Positions 49,895 to 58,145 of a stretch of 64,000 bases of DNA are shown here, piece after piece. Position 1 is the stretch's first letter. Every line of letters starts with the position of its first letter. Under the pieces are notes generated by a model, which was not told the DNA's origin, did no database searches, and worked only from the letters and a program-made list of their open reading frames with translations. The stretch comes from CAMDHY01 sp046156265 (lineage in GTDB: Bacteria > Pseudomonadota > Alphaproteobacteria > Rhizobiales > Segnochrobactraceae): contig NZ_JAWDIR010000045.1 of NCBI RefSeq assembly GCF_046156265.1, forward strand, positions 266,888 to 330,887, read 5' to 3'. A program made the translations under genes and the position numbers.

Positions 49895-50152
49895 ATGTTG
49901 ACCTCGACCCTGCGGACCGTCGGTGGTTCCGTCATGATGACGATCCCGAAGGCCATCCTGGAAGGCCTCGGCCTCGCGGCCAACGAGAAGGTCGCGCTTC
50001 ACATCGAGCACGGCAAGCTCGTCGTCGAGCCCCGGCCCCGGCCGCGCTACGCTCTCGCGGACCTGATCGCGCAGTGCGACCCGACGGCGCCCGAGGACAG
50101 CGAACAGCGAGACTGGGACAAGGCGCAACCGGTCGGCCGGGAAGTACTGTAG
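49895..50152 (+). CDS. PemI/MazE-like antitoxin (AbrB-type DNA-binding domain)
   Basis: The 85-residue protein starts with a SpoVT/AbrB-like fold (TLRTVGGSVMMTIPKAILEG, KVALHIEHGKLVVEP) that dimerises and binds DNA; the C-terminal half (LIAQCDPTAPEDSEQRDWDK) is the acidic toxin-wrapping tail. GGAGG lies 8 bases before the ATG. Its stop overlaps the GTG of the toxin gene by one base. A palindrome upstream probably mediates autorepression. Confidence 0.9.
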   Translation: MLTSTLRTVGGSVMMTIPKAILEGLGLAANEKVALHIEHGKLVVEPRPRPRYALADLIAQCDPTAPEDSEQRDWDKAQPVGREVL

Positions 50153-50481
50153 TGGACCGCGGCGACATCTGGCATGTCGACCTCGATCCCACCAAGGGGC
50201 GGGAACAGGCGAAACCGCGCTATGTCCTGATCCTGACGCCGCGAGAGTTCAATGCCCTCGGCACCCCCATCGTCGCGCCGATCACGAGCGGTGGGGATTT
50301 CGCCCGGGACCGAGGCTTTGCGGTTTCCCTGACGGGCGCCGGGACGAACGCCACGGGCGTCGTTCTCTGCCACCAGCTTCGCGCCCTCGACATCAAGGCG
50401 CGCAACGGCCGCTTCTCCGAGAGGGTACCGGATTACATCATCGACGAGGTGCTCGCCCGCGTTCAGACCTTGTTCGAGTGA
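50152..50481 (+). CDS. PemK/MazF-family endoribonuclease toxin
   Basis: The 109-residue protein has the PemK/MazF fold: RGDIWHVDLDPTKGREQAKPRYVLILTP in the first half (beta-barrel start and the RP-x-LIL strand) and GVVLCHQLRALDIKARNG, which contains the catalytic region. Family members cut mRNA at short motifs and are held inactive by the upstream antitoxin. The GTG start overlaps the antitoxin stop, giving tight coupling. It looks full length and intact. Confidence 0.9.
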   Translation: MDRGDIWHVDLDPTKGREQAKPRYVLILTPREFNALGTPIVAPITSGGDFARDRGFAVSLTGAGTNATGVVLCHQLRALDIKARNGRFSERVPDYIIDEVLARVQTLFE

Positions 50482-50519
50482 AGGTCGGTGCGCCCCTCTG
50501 CGGGAGCGGGCAAGAGGTC

Positions 50520-50548
50520 TTGCATGTTCAATTTTTTGTAGTTACATA
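50520..50548 (+). promoter_or_regulatory. Candidate promoter of the brnTA pair
   Basis: TTGCAT (50520-50525) and TACATA (50543-50548) are 17 bases apart in an AT-rich island; TGTAGTTACA (50538-50547) forms a small palindrome over the -10, as expected for an autoregulated toxin-antitoxin promoter. Confidence 0.4.
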
Positions 50549-50570
50549 AAATGTGCCGGCGGGGGCGTCC

Positions 50571-50876
50571 GTGGATGACTACTACGAATGGGATGAACAG
50601 AAGCGTCAGAGCAACATTCGTAAGCACGGAGTGGATTTCGGGGCTGCCGTCGGCTTCGATTGGGAAACGGCTTTGGTGCTGCAGGATGAGCGCTTCACCT
50701 ACACCGAGGCACGTTCCGTTGCGATTGGATGGCTCGAGGGCCGCCTGCACGTCCTGGTGTTTCAGGACCGGCGCGAGCGCATTCGCCTGATCAGCCTGCG
50801 CCGAACGACGCCACAGGAAGGAAGACTTTATGCCGCGTGGGCCAGGGCGAACCAGGAAGGGCGTGATTTCCCCTGA
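50571..50876 (+). CDS. brnT: BrnT-family ribonuclease toxin
   Basis: The 101-residue protein carries the BrnT pattern: YYEWDEQKRQSNIRKHGVDF at the start, FTYTEARSVAIGWLEGR and RIRLISLRRTTPQEGRLY at the end, with the conserved K/H/R residues of this RelE-like ribonuclease fold. In BrnTA the toxin gene comes first. The GTG at 50571 is preferred because its product begins directly before the conserved YEWD. It overlaps brnA by 47 bases. Confidence 0.88.
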   Translation: MDDYYEWDEQKRQSNIRKHGVDFGAAVGFDWETALVLQDERFTYTEARSVAIGWLEGRLHVLVFQDRRERIRLISLRRTTPQEGRLYAAWARANQEGRDFP

Positions 50877-51192
50877 GCAAGCAGACGTGTGGCGCAAATT
50901 GGCGGAAATGGCAGAGATCGATGCCACGCTGTCGGAATCGGAACCCGGAATTCCCGACGATGACAGCCCGGAACTGACTTCCGCCGACGTCACCCGTGCC
51001 CGCCCCGCGTCCGAGGCAGTGCCCCACATCGTGGAAGCCTGGCGTCGGTCGCGCGGGCGCCCGAAGTCCGACGCTCCGAAGACCCAGGTCACGCTTCGGC
51101 TGTCGCAGGAGGTGCTGGAGCACTTCAAGGCTGGCGAACCCGGCTGGCAGACCCGGATCGACGACACCTTGAAAAAGGTCATCCGGAGCTAG
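50830..51192 (+). CDS. brnA: BrnA-family antitoxin
   Basis: The 120-residue protein ends with the BrnA ribbon-helix-helix domain (KTQVTLRLSQEVLEHFKAGE, then PGWQTRIDDTLKKVI), which binds DNA and the toxin. The N-terminal half is acidic and variable. GGAAGGA precedes the ATG, which lies inside brnT. This is the second toxin-antitoxin pair in 1.3 kb. The next 188 bases to the polyamine gene show no coding signal. Confidence 0.9.
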   Translation: MPRGPGRTRKGVISPEQADVWRKLAEMAEIDATLSESEPGIPDDDSPELTSADVTRARPASEAVPHIVEAWRRSRGRPKSDAPKTQVTLRLSQEVLEHFKAGEPGWQTRIDDTLKKVIRS

Positions 51193-51380
51193 CCGAACCA
51201 CCGACTTCGGTTTTTCCGAAGGCACTTTCCAGATTTTCGCGAGTGCGGCGAACGGCGGGGCGGCCGCATACTGTTCCTCAGTGCCGCCAGCGTATTCGGA
51301 CGACCCGAACGGGCGCCCGCGGGCGGTGGGGAACGGATGGGCGGCGGGCGCCGCAGCGCCTCCCGCCGAGGGAGTGCTCC

Positions 51381-52535
51381 ATGACGAAAGCGCTGATCGC
51401 CTCGACGGCGGTGGCGGCCCTGCTGTTTGCGCAGGTGCCGGCCCGAGCCGAAATCACAGCCGTCGGTCCCGGCGAGGGGGCCGTCGATATCGTCGCCTGG
51501 CCGGGTTACATCGAGCGCGGCGAGACCGACAAGGGTTTCGACTGGGTCACCGAGTTCGAGGGCAAGACCGGCTGCAAGGTCAGGGTGAAGACCGCCGGCA
51601 CCTCCGACGAGATGGTCGCGCTGATGAACGAGGGCGGCTTCGACCTCGTCACCGCCTCCGGCGACGCGTCGCTGCGTCTCATCGCCGGCAAGCGCGTGCA
51701 GCCGGTCAACGTCTCGCTGATCCCGAGCTGGGGCACGGTGGACGAGCGCCTGCAGAACGCCCCCTGGCACACCGCTGCCGGTGTTCACTATGGCGTGCCC
51801 TACCAGTGGGGCGCCAACGTGCTGATGTACAACACCGACGTCTTCAAGACGGCGCCGGATTCCTGGTCGGTCGTGTTCGAGGAGCAGACGCTGCCGGACG
51901 GCAAGTCCAACAAGGGCCGCATCCAGGCCTTCGACGGGCCGATCTACATTGCCGATGCGGCGCTCTACCTGATGAACACCAAGCCCGAGCTCGGCATCAA
52001 GGACCCCTACGAGCTCAACGAAGACCAGTACAAGGCGGCGCTCGAGCTGCTGCGCACCCAGCGCGGCCTCGTCTCCCGCTACTGGCACGACGTGATGATC
52101 CAGGTCGACGACTTCACCAACGAGGGTGTCGTCGCCTCCTCGTCGTGGCCCTTCCAGGTCAACCTCCTGAAGAGCCAGGGCAAGCCGATCGCCTCGGTCG
52201 TGCCGGCGAGCGGCGCCACCGGCTGGGCCGACACCACCATGATGGCCGCCGACGCGCCGCACCCGAACTGCGCCTATCTCTGGATGGAGCATTCGCTCAG
52301 CCCGAAGGTGCAGGGCGACCTCGCCGCCTGGTTCGGCTCGGTTCCGGCCGTGCCGGCCGCCTGCAAGGGCAACGCGCTGCTCGGCGACGAAGGCTGCACG
52401 ACCAACGGCTTCGACAACTTCGACAAGATCCACTTTTGGCGCACGCCGGTGGCGAAGTGCGAGACCCAGTCCGCCGGCTGCGTGCCCTATTATCGCTGGG
52501 TGACGGACTACATCGCCATCCTCGGCGGGCGGTAG
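51381..52535 (+). CDS. Polyamine-type ABC transporter substrate-binding protein (PotD/F-like)
   Basis: The 384-residue periplasmic protein has a signal peptide (cleavage after VPARA) and a PotD/PotF-type fold: WPGYIERGETDKGFDWVTEF at the start of the mature chain, PYQWGANVLMYNTDVF in the ligand cleft. Six cysteines cluster near the C-terminus (AACKGN, GCTT, KCETQSAGC), unusual for the family and probably disulfide linked. GAGGGAG precedes the ATG. The following genes encode its ATPase and two permeases, giving a complete importer for putrescine, spermidine or a related compound. Confidence 0.88.
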   Translation: MTKALIASTAVAALLFAQVPARAEITAVGPGEGAVDIVAWPGYIERGETDKGFDWVTEFEGKTGCKVRVKTAGTSDEMVALMNEGGFDLVTASGDASLRLIAGKRVQPVNVSLIPSWGTVDERLQNAPWHTAAGVHYGVPYQWGANVLMYNTDVFKTAPDSWSVVFEEQTLPDGKSNKGRIQAFDGPIYIADAALYLMNTKPELGIKDPYELNEDQYKAALELLRTQRGLVSRYWHDVMIQVDDFTNEGVVASSSWPFQVNLLKSQGKPIASVVPASGATGWADTTMMAADAPHPNCAYLWMEHSLSPKVQGDLAAWFGSVPAVPAACKGNALLGDEGCTTNGFDNFDKIHFWRTPVAKCETQSAGCVPYYRWVTDYIAILGGR

Positions 52536-52543
52536 TGCCACGC

Positions 52544-52689
52544 GTCCTCCCCCTGCCAGGGGGGAGGACAGCCGCGCCGCAGGCGCGGCAGGTGGGGGCC
52601 TGTCAATCCAAACGCGAACCTGAGTTCGGATTGACGGGCCCCACCCTGACCGCTGCGCGGTCTGTCCCTCCCCCTGGCAGGGGAGGGAC
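52544..52689. repeat. Composite palindromic repeat between the binding-protein and ATPase genes
   Basis: The element is bounded by two hairpins, GTCCTCCCC/GGGGAGGAC (52544-52569) and GTCCCTCCCC/GGGGAGGGAC (52664-52689). An inner pair, GTCAATCC (52602-52609) and GGATTGAC (52628-52635), folds the middle. It could stabilise the upstream binding-protein message or reduce read-through, keeping binding protein in excess. Confidence 0.65.
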
Positions 52690-52722
52690 GGTATCCGGCA
52701 GCCATTCCGGAATTCCCCAACC

Positions 52723-53724
52723 ATGACCACCGCCGTCCGGTTCGAGCGCGTCGTCCGCCACTTCGGCTCCGTCAGGGCCGTCGACGGCGTCGACCTCGAG
52801 ATCGCCGCCGGCGAGTTCTTCGCCATGCTCGGCCCCTCCGGCTCCGGCAAGACGACGTGCCTCAGGCTCGTCGCCGGCTTCGAGCAGCCGAGTTCGGGGC
52901 ACATCGAGATCTTCGACGAGACGGTGGAAGGCGTGCCGCCCTACCGGCGCGCCGTCAACACGGTGTTCCAGGACTACGCGCTGTTCCCGCACCTCTCGGT
53001 GCTCGACAACGTCGCCTACGGGCTGATGGTGAAGGGCGTCGGCAAGGCGGAGCGACACGCGCAGGCCGCCGAGGCGCTCGCCCTCGTCAAGCTCGCGAAC
53101 CTCGGTGGGCGGCGCCCGTCGCAGCTCTCCGGCGGCCAGCGCCAGCGCGTCGCGCTTGCCCGTGCCCTCGTCAACCGGCCGAAGGTGCTGCTGCTGGACG
53201 AGCCGCTCGGCGCGCTGGACCTGAAGCTGCGCGAGGAGATGCAGGTCGAGTTGAAGGCGCTGCAGCGCAGCCTCGGCCTCACCTTCGTCTTCGTCACCCA
53301 CGACCAGGGCGAGGCACTGTCGATGGCCGACCGCGTCGCCGTCTTCAACGATGGGAAAATCGTCCAGGTCGGCTCGCCGGAGGATGTCTACGAGCGCCCG
53401 GCGAACCGCTTCGTCGCCGAGTTCGTCGGCGGCTCCAACGTGCTGACGGCCGCCGAGGCCGCAGGCTTCGGTGGCCCCGATCGCCTGTGCTCGCTCCGCC
53501 CGGAGGCGATCGCCCTCGTCGCCAGTGACACCGCCGGCGCGGTGCCGGTGACCGTCGTCGACGTGCAGTACCACGGCGCCAGCCGCCGCACCGTCGTGGC
53601 GCTGTCCTCTGGTCGCCGCCTCGCCGTCGTCGCGCCGTCGGGCGCCGGGGCCGCACTGTCGCCCGGCGCTGAGGCTGCGATCGTCGTGCCGGCCGAGCGG
53701 CTCTGGCCGATGGAGGGCGCATGA
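52723..53724 (+). CDS. Polyamine-type ABC transporter ATPase (PotA-like)
   Basis: The 333-residue protein has Walker A GPSGSGKTT at residues 37-45, Q-loop VFQDYALFPHLS, signature LSGGQRQRVALARAL, Walker B LLLDEPLGALD and H-loop FVFVTHDQGEAL, then a TOBE-like C-terminal domain of about 90 residues. It powers the importer made with the two following permeases, overlapping the first by ATGA. Confidence 0.95.
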   Translation: MTTAVRFERVVRHFGSVRAVDGVDLEIAAGEFFAMLGPSGSGKTTCLRLVAGFEQPSSGHIEIFDETVEGVPPYRRAVNTVFQDYALFPHLSVLDNVAYGLMVKGVGKAERHAQAAEALALVKLANLGGRRPSQLSGGQRQRVALARALVNRPKVLLLDEPLGALDLKLREEMQVELKALQRSLGLTFVFVTHDQGEALSMADRVAVFNDGKIVQVGSPEDVYERPANRFVAEFVGGSNVLTAAEAAGFGGPDRLCSLRPEAIALVASDTAGAVPVTVVDVQYHGASRRTVVALSSGRRLAVVAPSGAGAALSPGAEAAIVVPAERLWPMEGA

Positions 53725-54665
53725 ACGCGGCGGCCGCCACGATCGCGCCCCGCGGCGGCCTCACCGGCCGCCTCGCCGACGGGCTGTGGCGGCACCCGCG
53801 CGTCCACCTGCTGCTGCTTTTGATCCCGCCACTGCTCTGGCTTGGCGTCGTCTATCTCGGCAGCCTGTTCGCGATGCTCGCCCAGAGCTTCTTCTCGATC
53901 GACGAGTTCACCGGCCAGATCGACCGCACGCTGACGCTGTCGACCTACGCGCAGCTGCTGCAGCTCGCGAACCTCGACATCATCGCCCGGACGGTGCTGA
54001 TGGCGGCCGCCGTGACCATCGCCTGCGCGCTGATCGCGCTGCCCGTCGCCTACTACGCCGCCGTCTACGCCCGCGGCCGCATGAAGGCGGCGTTCTACTT
54101 CCTGGTGATGATGCCGCTGTGGTCGGCCTATCTCGTCAAGGTCTACGCCTGGAAGCTCCTGCTCTCGAAGGAAGGCGTCGTCGGCTGGGTGTTCGACGCG
54201 GTCGGCCTCGGCTTCGTGCTCGACGCGATCCTGGCGATCCCGGTGATCGGCGGGCCGTCGCTGTCGACGAGCTATCTCGGCACCTTCCTCGTCTTCACCT
54301 ACGTCTGGCTGCCCTACATGATCCTGCCGGTGCAGGCAGCACTCGAGCGGGTGCCGAAGAGCCTCGTCGAGGCCGCCGCCGACCTCGGTGCGAGCCCGGG
54401 CAAGACCTTCCGCTCGGTGATCCTGCCGCTCGCCCTGCCCGGCCTTGCCGCCGGCTCGATCTTCACCTTCTCCCTCACCCTCGGCGACTTCATCATCCCG
54501 CAGATCATCGGCGGCTCGACGATCTTCATCGGCCAGGCCGTGCTGATCCACCAGGGCACCGCCGGCAACATCCCGCTCGCCGCCGCCTTCACCGTCGTGC
54601 CGATCGTCGTGATGGGGCTCTACCTCTGGGGCGCCAAGAAGCTCGGAGCCTTCGATGCGCTCTGA
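53721..54665 (+). CDS. Polyamine-type ABC transporter permease (PotB-like)
   Basis: The 314-residue membrane protein has six main helices and the EAA coupling loop LVEAAADLGASPGKTFRSVI. The large periplasmic loop after the first helix fits PotB/PotH. It starts in an ATGA overlap with the ATPase gene and overlaps the next permease by 11 bases. Confidence 0.94.
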   Translation: MNAAAATIAPRGGLTGRLADGLWRHPRVHLLLLLIPPLLWLGVVYLGSLFAMLAQSFFSIDEFTGQIDRTLTLSTYAQLLQLANLDIIARTVLMAAAVTIACALIALPVAYYAAVYARGRMKAAFYFLVMMPLWSAYLVKVYAWKLLLSKEGVVGWVFDAVGLGFVLDAILAIPVIGGPSLSTSYLGTFLVFTYVWLPYMILPVQAALERVPKSLVEAAADLGASPGKTFRSVILPLALPGLAAGSIFTFSLTLGDFIIPQIIGGSTIFIGQAVLIHQGTAGNIPLAAAFTVVPIVVMGLYLWGAKKLGAFDAL

Positions 54666-55464
54666 CCGTCGCCCACCCTTCCTGCTGTCGCTCGGCGCCT
54701 TCGCGGGGCTCCTGTTCCTGCACGTGCCGCTCGGCTTCGTCATCCTCTATGCCTTCACCACCGAGGAGAAGACCTACGAGTTCCCGCCGCCGGGGCTGAC
54801 GCTGAAGTGGTTCGCGGTGGCCTTCGAGCGCACCGACATCTGGGCGGCGATCCAGCTGTCGCTGCAGGTGGCGGCGATGTCGACGGTGCTCGCCCTCATC
54901 CTCGGCACGCTGATCGCGGCGGCGCTCGCGAACCACCGCTTCTTCGGGCGCGAGACGCTGTCGCTCTTGGTCATCCTGCCGATCGCGCTGCCCGGCATCG
55001 TCACCGGCATCGCGCTGCGCTCGGCCTTCAACATCATGGACGTGCCGTTCTCGACGTGGACGATCGTGCTCGGCCACGCCACCTTCTGCATCGTCGTCGT
55101 CTACAACAACGCCGTCGCGCGCTTCCGAAGGCTGTCCGGCTCGCTGGTCGAGGCGTCGATGGACCTCGGCGCCGACGGCTTCCAGACCTTCCGCTACGTC
55201 ATCCTGCCGAACCTCGCGACCGCGCTGATGGCCGGCGGCATGCTCGCCTTCGCGCTGTCGTTCGACGAGGTGATCGTCACCACCTTCACCGCCGGCCAGC
55301 AGGCGACGCTGCCGATCTGGATGCTGAACGAGCTGATCCGCCCGCGCCAGCGGCCGGTCACCAACGTCGTCGCCGTGTTCATCATCCTCGTCACCTTCCT
55401 GCCGATCCTCGCCGCCTACTACCTCACCCGGGACGAAGAGCCCGGCCGCGGCGCGGGACACTGA
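54655..55464 (+). CDS. Polyamine-type ABC transporter permease (PotC-like)
   Basis: The 269-residue permease has six helices and the EAA loop LVEASMDLGADGFQTFRYVI. It completes the importer with the other permease. The ATG lies inside the end of the previous gene. The stop is followed 33 bases later by the aldehyde dehydrogenase gene with its own strong ribosome site, so enzyme and importer form one operon. Confidence 0.94.
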   Translation: MRSDRRPPFLLSLGAFAGLLFLHVPLGFVILYAFTTEEKTYEFPPPGLTLKWFAVAFERTDIWAAIQLSLQVAAMSTVLALILGTLIAAALANHRFFGRETLSLLVILPIALPGIVTGIALRSAFNIMDVPFSTWTIVLGHATFCIVVVYNNAVARFRRLSGSLVEASMDLGADGFQTFRYVILPNLATALMAGGMLAFALSFDEVIVTTFTAGQQATLPIWMLNELIRPRQRPVTNVVAVFIILVTFLPILAAYYLTRDEEPGRGAGH

Positions 55465-55497
55465 GAGACACCGAACCGACCCCGAGGAGGCAACCCC

Positions 55498-56961
55498 ATG
55501 ACCGCATCCGCGTCCGCCACGCCGGCCCTCGCGCTCCCCTCGAAGATGCTGATCGGCGGCGAGTTCGTCGCCGGCACCGAGGCCGAGGAGACCGTCCTCG
55601 ATCCGAAGACCGGCGGCACGATCCTGAAGCTGCCCGAGGCCTCGGCCGAGCAGATCGACGCCGCCGTCGCCGCCGCCGGCGAGGCCTTCACCTCCTGGTC
55701 GCGCACCACGCCGTCCGAGCGCGCCGGCCTGCTCCTGAAGCTCGCCGACCGCATCGAGGCGGAGGCCGAGACGTTTGCGACGCTGGAGGCGCTCAACTGC
55801 GGCAAGCCGCGCCATTCCGTGCTCGGCGACGAGATCCCGGCGGTGGCGGACTGCTTCCGCTTCTTCGCCGGCGCCTGTCGCGTGCTGCCCGGCAGCGCCG
55901 CCGGCGAGTACATGGCCGGCTACACCTCGATGATCCGCCGCGACCCGATCGGCGTCGTCGCCTCGATCGCGCCGTGGAACTATCCGCTGATGATGGGCGC
56001 CTGGAAGCTCGCCCCGGCGCTCGCCGGCGGCAACACCGTGGTGCTGAAGCCGTCCGAGCAGACGCCGCTGACGACCCTGAAGCTCGCCGAACTGATCGCG
56101 GAGATCTTCCCGAAGGGCGTCGTCAACGTCGTCTGCGGCCGCGGCGGCAGCGTCGGCCAGACGCTGATCTCGCACCCGAAGGTGTCGATGATCTCCCTCA
56201 CCGGCGACATCGCCACCGGCAAGAAGGTGCTGACGGAAGCCGCCAAGACGGTGAAGCGCACCCACCTCGAGCTCGGCGGCAAGGCGCCGGTCATCGTCTT
56301 CGACGACGCCGACCTCGAGGCGGTGGTGGAAGGCGTGAAGATCTTCGGCTTCTACAATGCCGGCCAGGACTGCACCGCCGCCTGCCGCATCTACGCGGCC
56401 GACCGCCTCTACGACCGCCTCGTCGCCGACCTCACCTCGGCCGTCTCCTCGATCCGCTTCGGCCAGGCGGACGACGCCAACAACGAGATGGGCCCGCTGA
56501 TCTCGCCGCGCCAGCGCGACCGCGTCGCCTCCTTCGTGGCGCGCGCCGGCGAGCAGAAGCACATCGAGGTGACGACCGGCGGCAAGCCGGGCGAGGGCAA
56601 CGGCTTCTTCTTCCAGCCGACGGTGGTGGCGGGCGCGCTGCAGTCCGACGAGATCGTCCGGCGCGAGGTGTTCGGCCCGGTCGTCTCGGTGACGCGCTTC
56701 TCGGATGTCGACGACGCGGTCGCCTGGGCGAACGATTCCGACTACGGCCTCGCGTCCTCGGTGTGGACGCGCGACGTCGGCCGCGCCATGGGCACGGCGG
56801 CGCGCCTGCAGTACGGCTGCACCTGGATCAACTGCCACTTCGCCCTCGTCAACGAGATGCCGCACGGCGGCCTGAAGCAGTCCGGCTACGGCAAGGACCT
56901 CTCGCTCTACGCGCTCGAGGACTACACGGTCGTGCGGCACGTGATGGCGAAGCTGGGGTAA
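55498..56961 (+). CDS. Aldehyde dehydrogenase, 4-aminobutyraldehyde dehydrogenase-like
   Basis: The 487-residue NAD-dependent enzyme has catalytic E258 (LELGGKAPV) and C292. The context NAGQDCTAACRIYA is typical of 4-aminobutyraldehyde (PatD/PuuC-type) enzymes, which oxidise 4-aminobutanal from putrescine to GABA. Coupling to a polyamine importer supports this. Betaine-aldehyde dehydrogenases are close relatives and cannot be ruled out. A transaminase that would produce the aldehyde is not in the window. GAGGAGG precedes the ATG. Confidence 0.88.
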   Translation: MTASASATPALALPSKMLIGGEFVAGTEAEETVLDPKTGGTILKLPEASAEQIDAAVAAAGEAFTSWSRTTPSERAGLLLKLADRIEAEAETFATLEALNCGKPRHSVLGDEIPAVADCFRFFAGACRVLPGSAAGEYMAGYTSMIRRDPIGVVASIAPWNYPLMMGAWKLAPALAGGNTVVLKPSEQTPLTTLKLAELIAEIFPKGVVNVVCGRGGSVGQTLISHPKVSMISLTGDIATGKKVLTEAAKTVKRTHLELGGKAPVIVFDDADLEAVVEGVKIFGFYNAGQDCTAACRIYAADRLYDRLVADLTSAVSSIRFGQADDANNEMGPLISPRQRDRVASFVARAGEQKHIEVTTGGKPGEGNGFFFQPTVVAGALQSDEIVRREVFGPVVSVTRFSDVDDAVAWANDSDYGLASSVWTRDVGRAMGTAARLQYGCTWINCHFALVNEMPHGGLKQSGYGKDLSLYALEDYTVVRHVMAKLG

Positions 56962-57370
56962 GGGCGGGGGTCGGCAGGGGGCAGGGGCAATCGGCAGTCG
57001 GACTTTCCCGCCGATGCGGGCACCCACCCTCCCCCTGTGGGAGGGTCGGGCCGCGTAAGCGGACCGGGGAGGGCCGTCGGCGGCGACAGCCGACGACGGT
57101 GCGACGGTTCGACAATCTCTGACGCCGTACCGCCGCGCCTTGCGCGGCGGCCCCCTCCGGTCGGCTGCGCCGACCACCTCCCCCACGAGGGGGGAGGGGA
57201 CGGACACGTCGGGCGTCGGGCGGAAAACCGCGTCGCATTTGCTGCCGCCGTCCGCCAAACTCTTCCACCTCAACTGAAAACACCGCCATCTCCGCCGGAA
57301 ACACCGCCACCCCCGCACGGTCTCCCGCCGGGGTTTTGGCCATTGTCTCCCCCTCCGGTGGAGGGGACGG

Positions 57371-57596
57371 GGCGCCGATCGGCGCAATCCGTATGGTGGC
57401 GGCGGATGTACGCTCCGCCGCAGGGTGCCTTGCGGCACCCGCGCCTTTCGGCGCCCCGTATCTGCGGTGTTGCCTGGGTCCCGGTGCTCCCCCTGGCGGT
57501 CCCGCGGGCCGGCGCGCTTTCCTCGCCTAAGTCGCCGCAGGCGCTACTCCCTGGCGTCACTGTTTCCAGTGACGCTGCCTCCGCCCTCGCGGAGGC
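57371..57596 (-). ncRNA. Candidate structured RNA: array of perfect hairpins with GNRA loops on the minus strand
   Basis: Perfect stems occur at 57399-57421 (8 bp, 7-base loop), 57423-57440 (7 bp), 57441-57454 (5 bp), 57554-57575 (9 bp) and 57577-57596 (8 bp). Read on the minus strand, three loops are GCAA, GAAA and GAAA, the stable GNRA type, and the last is GAGG; on the plus strand they would not be stable tetraloops. That favours a folded minus-strand transcript. It may instead be a multicopy palindromic element. I could not match it to a known RNA family. Confidence 0.3.
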
Positions 57597-57912
57597 CCGG
57601 GACGCCGCTCGTGGTGGCGGCGGGAGGCTTTACCCACGATCCCCCCGGGGAAGGAGTTTGCGCGTCTTCTCCAGCCGCGGGTCACCGCCGTCCACCCCGC
57701 GGGCACCGGTACGCCTCCGGCTGCGCCCCTCCGAGTGGACGACAGGAGTGTGGATGGGGATGATATCCGTGTCAAGGGTTTTATTCCTATCTCGGGGCTG
57801 GGTGGGAGCGGCAGTAGGCAGTGGGCAGCAGGCAGCAGGCAGTTGATTGGCCGTGGGCAGTGGGGAGCTGAGCGCGGTCGTCATGGGGGACACGCCACGC
57901 CGGCCGGTCCCC

Positions 57913-58073
57913 CTCTCCCGCCTGGCGGCGGGAGAGGGTGGCGCGCAGCGCCGGGTGAGGGCCGCTCCGCAGGAGCGGAAGCCGCGGGCGCCGAGTTCGC
58001 TGCTTCCGCGCCGCTTGCGCGGCGCAGCCCTCATCCCCCTGCCGGGACCTTCTCCCGCTCGCGCGGGAGAAGG
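57913..58073. repeat. Composite palindromic repeat bounded by two hairpins
   Basis: Left hairpin CTCTCCCGCC-TGGC-GGCGGGAGAG (57913-57936), right hairpin CCTTCTCCCGC-TCGC-GCGGGAGAAGG (58048-58073). The centre contains smaller palindromes (GCGCAGCGCC, CCGCTCCGCAGGAGCGG). It lies 72 bases downstream of the stop of the minus-strand gene at 58146 and may help end its transcript. Confidence 0.6.
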
Positions 58074-58145
58074 GGTGTGTGGCGAGGCGGTGCCGCAGTC
58101 TCTGAATGCCCTGCCACCGCGCTTTGCGCGCAGCTCGCGCCATCA

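Larger units (their letters stand above)
56962..58145. other. 1.2-kb non-coding stretch rich in palindromic elements
   Basis: No convincing gene lies here; open frames are GC-driven, without ribosome sites. From left to right: a composite repeat (about 57007-57205) starting CCCTCCCCCTGTGGGAGGG and ending in a matching inverted arm; an array of perfect hairpins (57371-57596); a less clear GC-rich part to 57740; a low-complexity run of GGGCAG/GGCAGCA units (57815-57845); and a second composite repeat (57913-58073) bounded by two perfect hairpins. Confidence 0.6.

Noticed and set aside
57340..57740. RNase P RNA or tmRNA on the minus strand
   Set aside because: A GAGGAAAG string and GNRA hairpins prompted the idea, but the conserved ACAGAAA...ACCGCC region of RNase P and any tmRNA tag or tRNA-like end are missing.
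57037..57846. A 269-residue plus-strand frame in the long non-coding stretch
   Set aside because: It runs through palindromic repeats, lacks a ribosome site and gives low-complexity Pro/Arg/Ala sequence.
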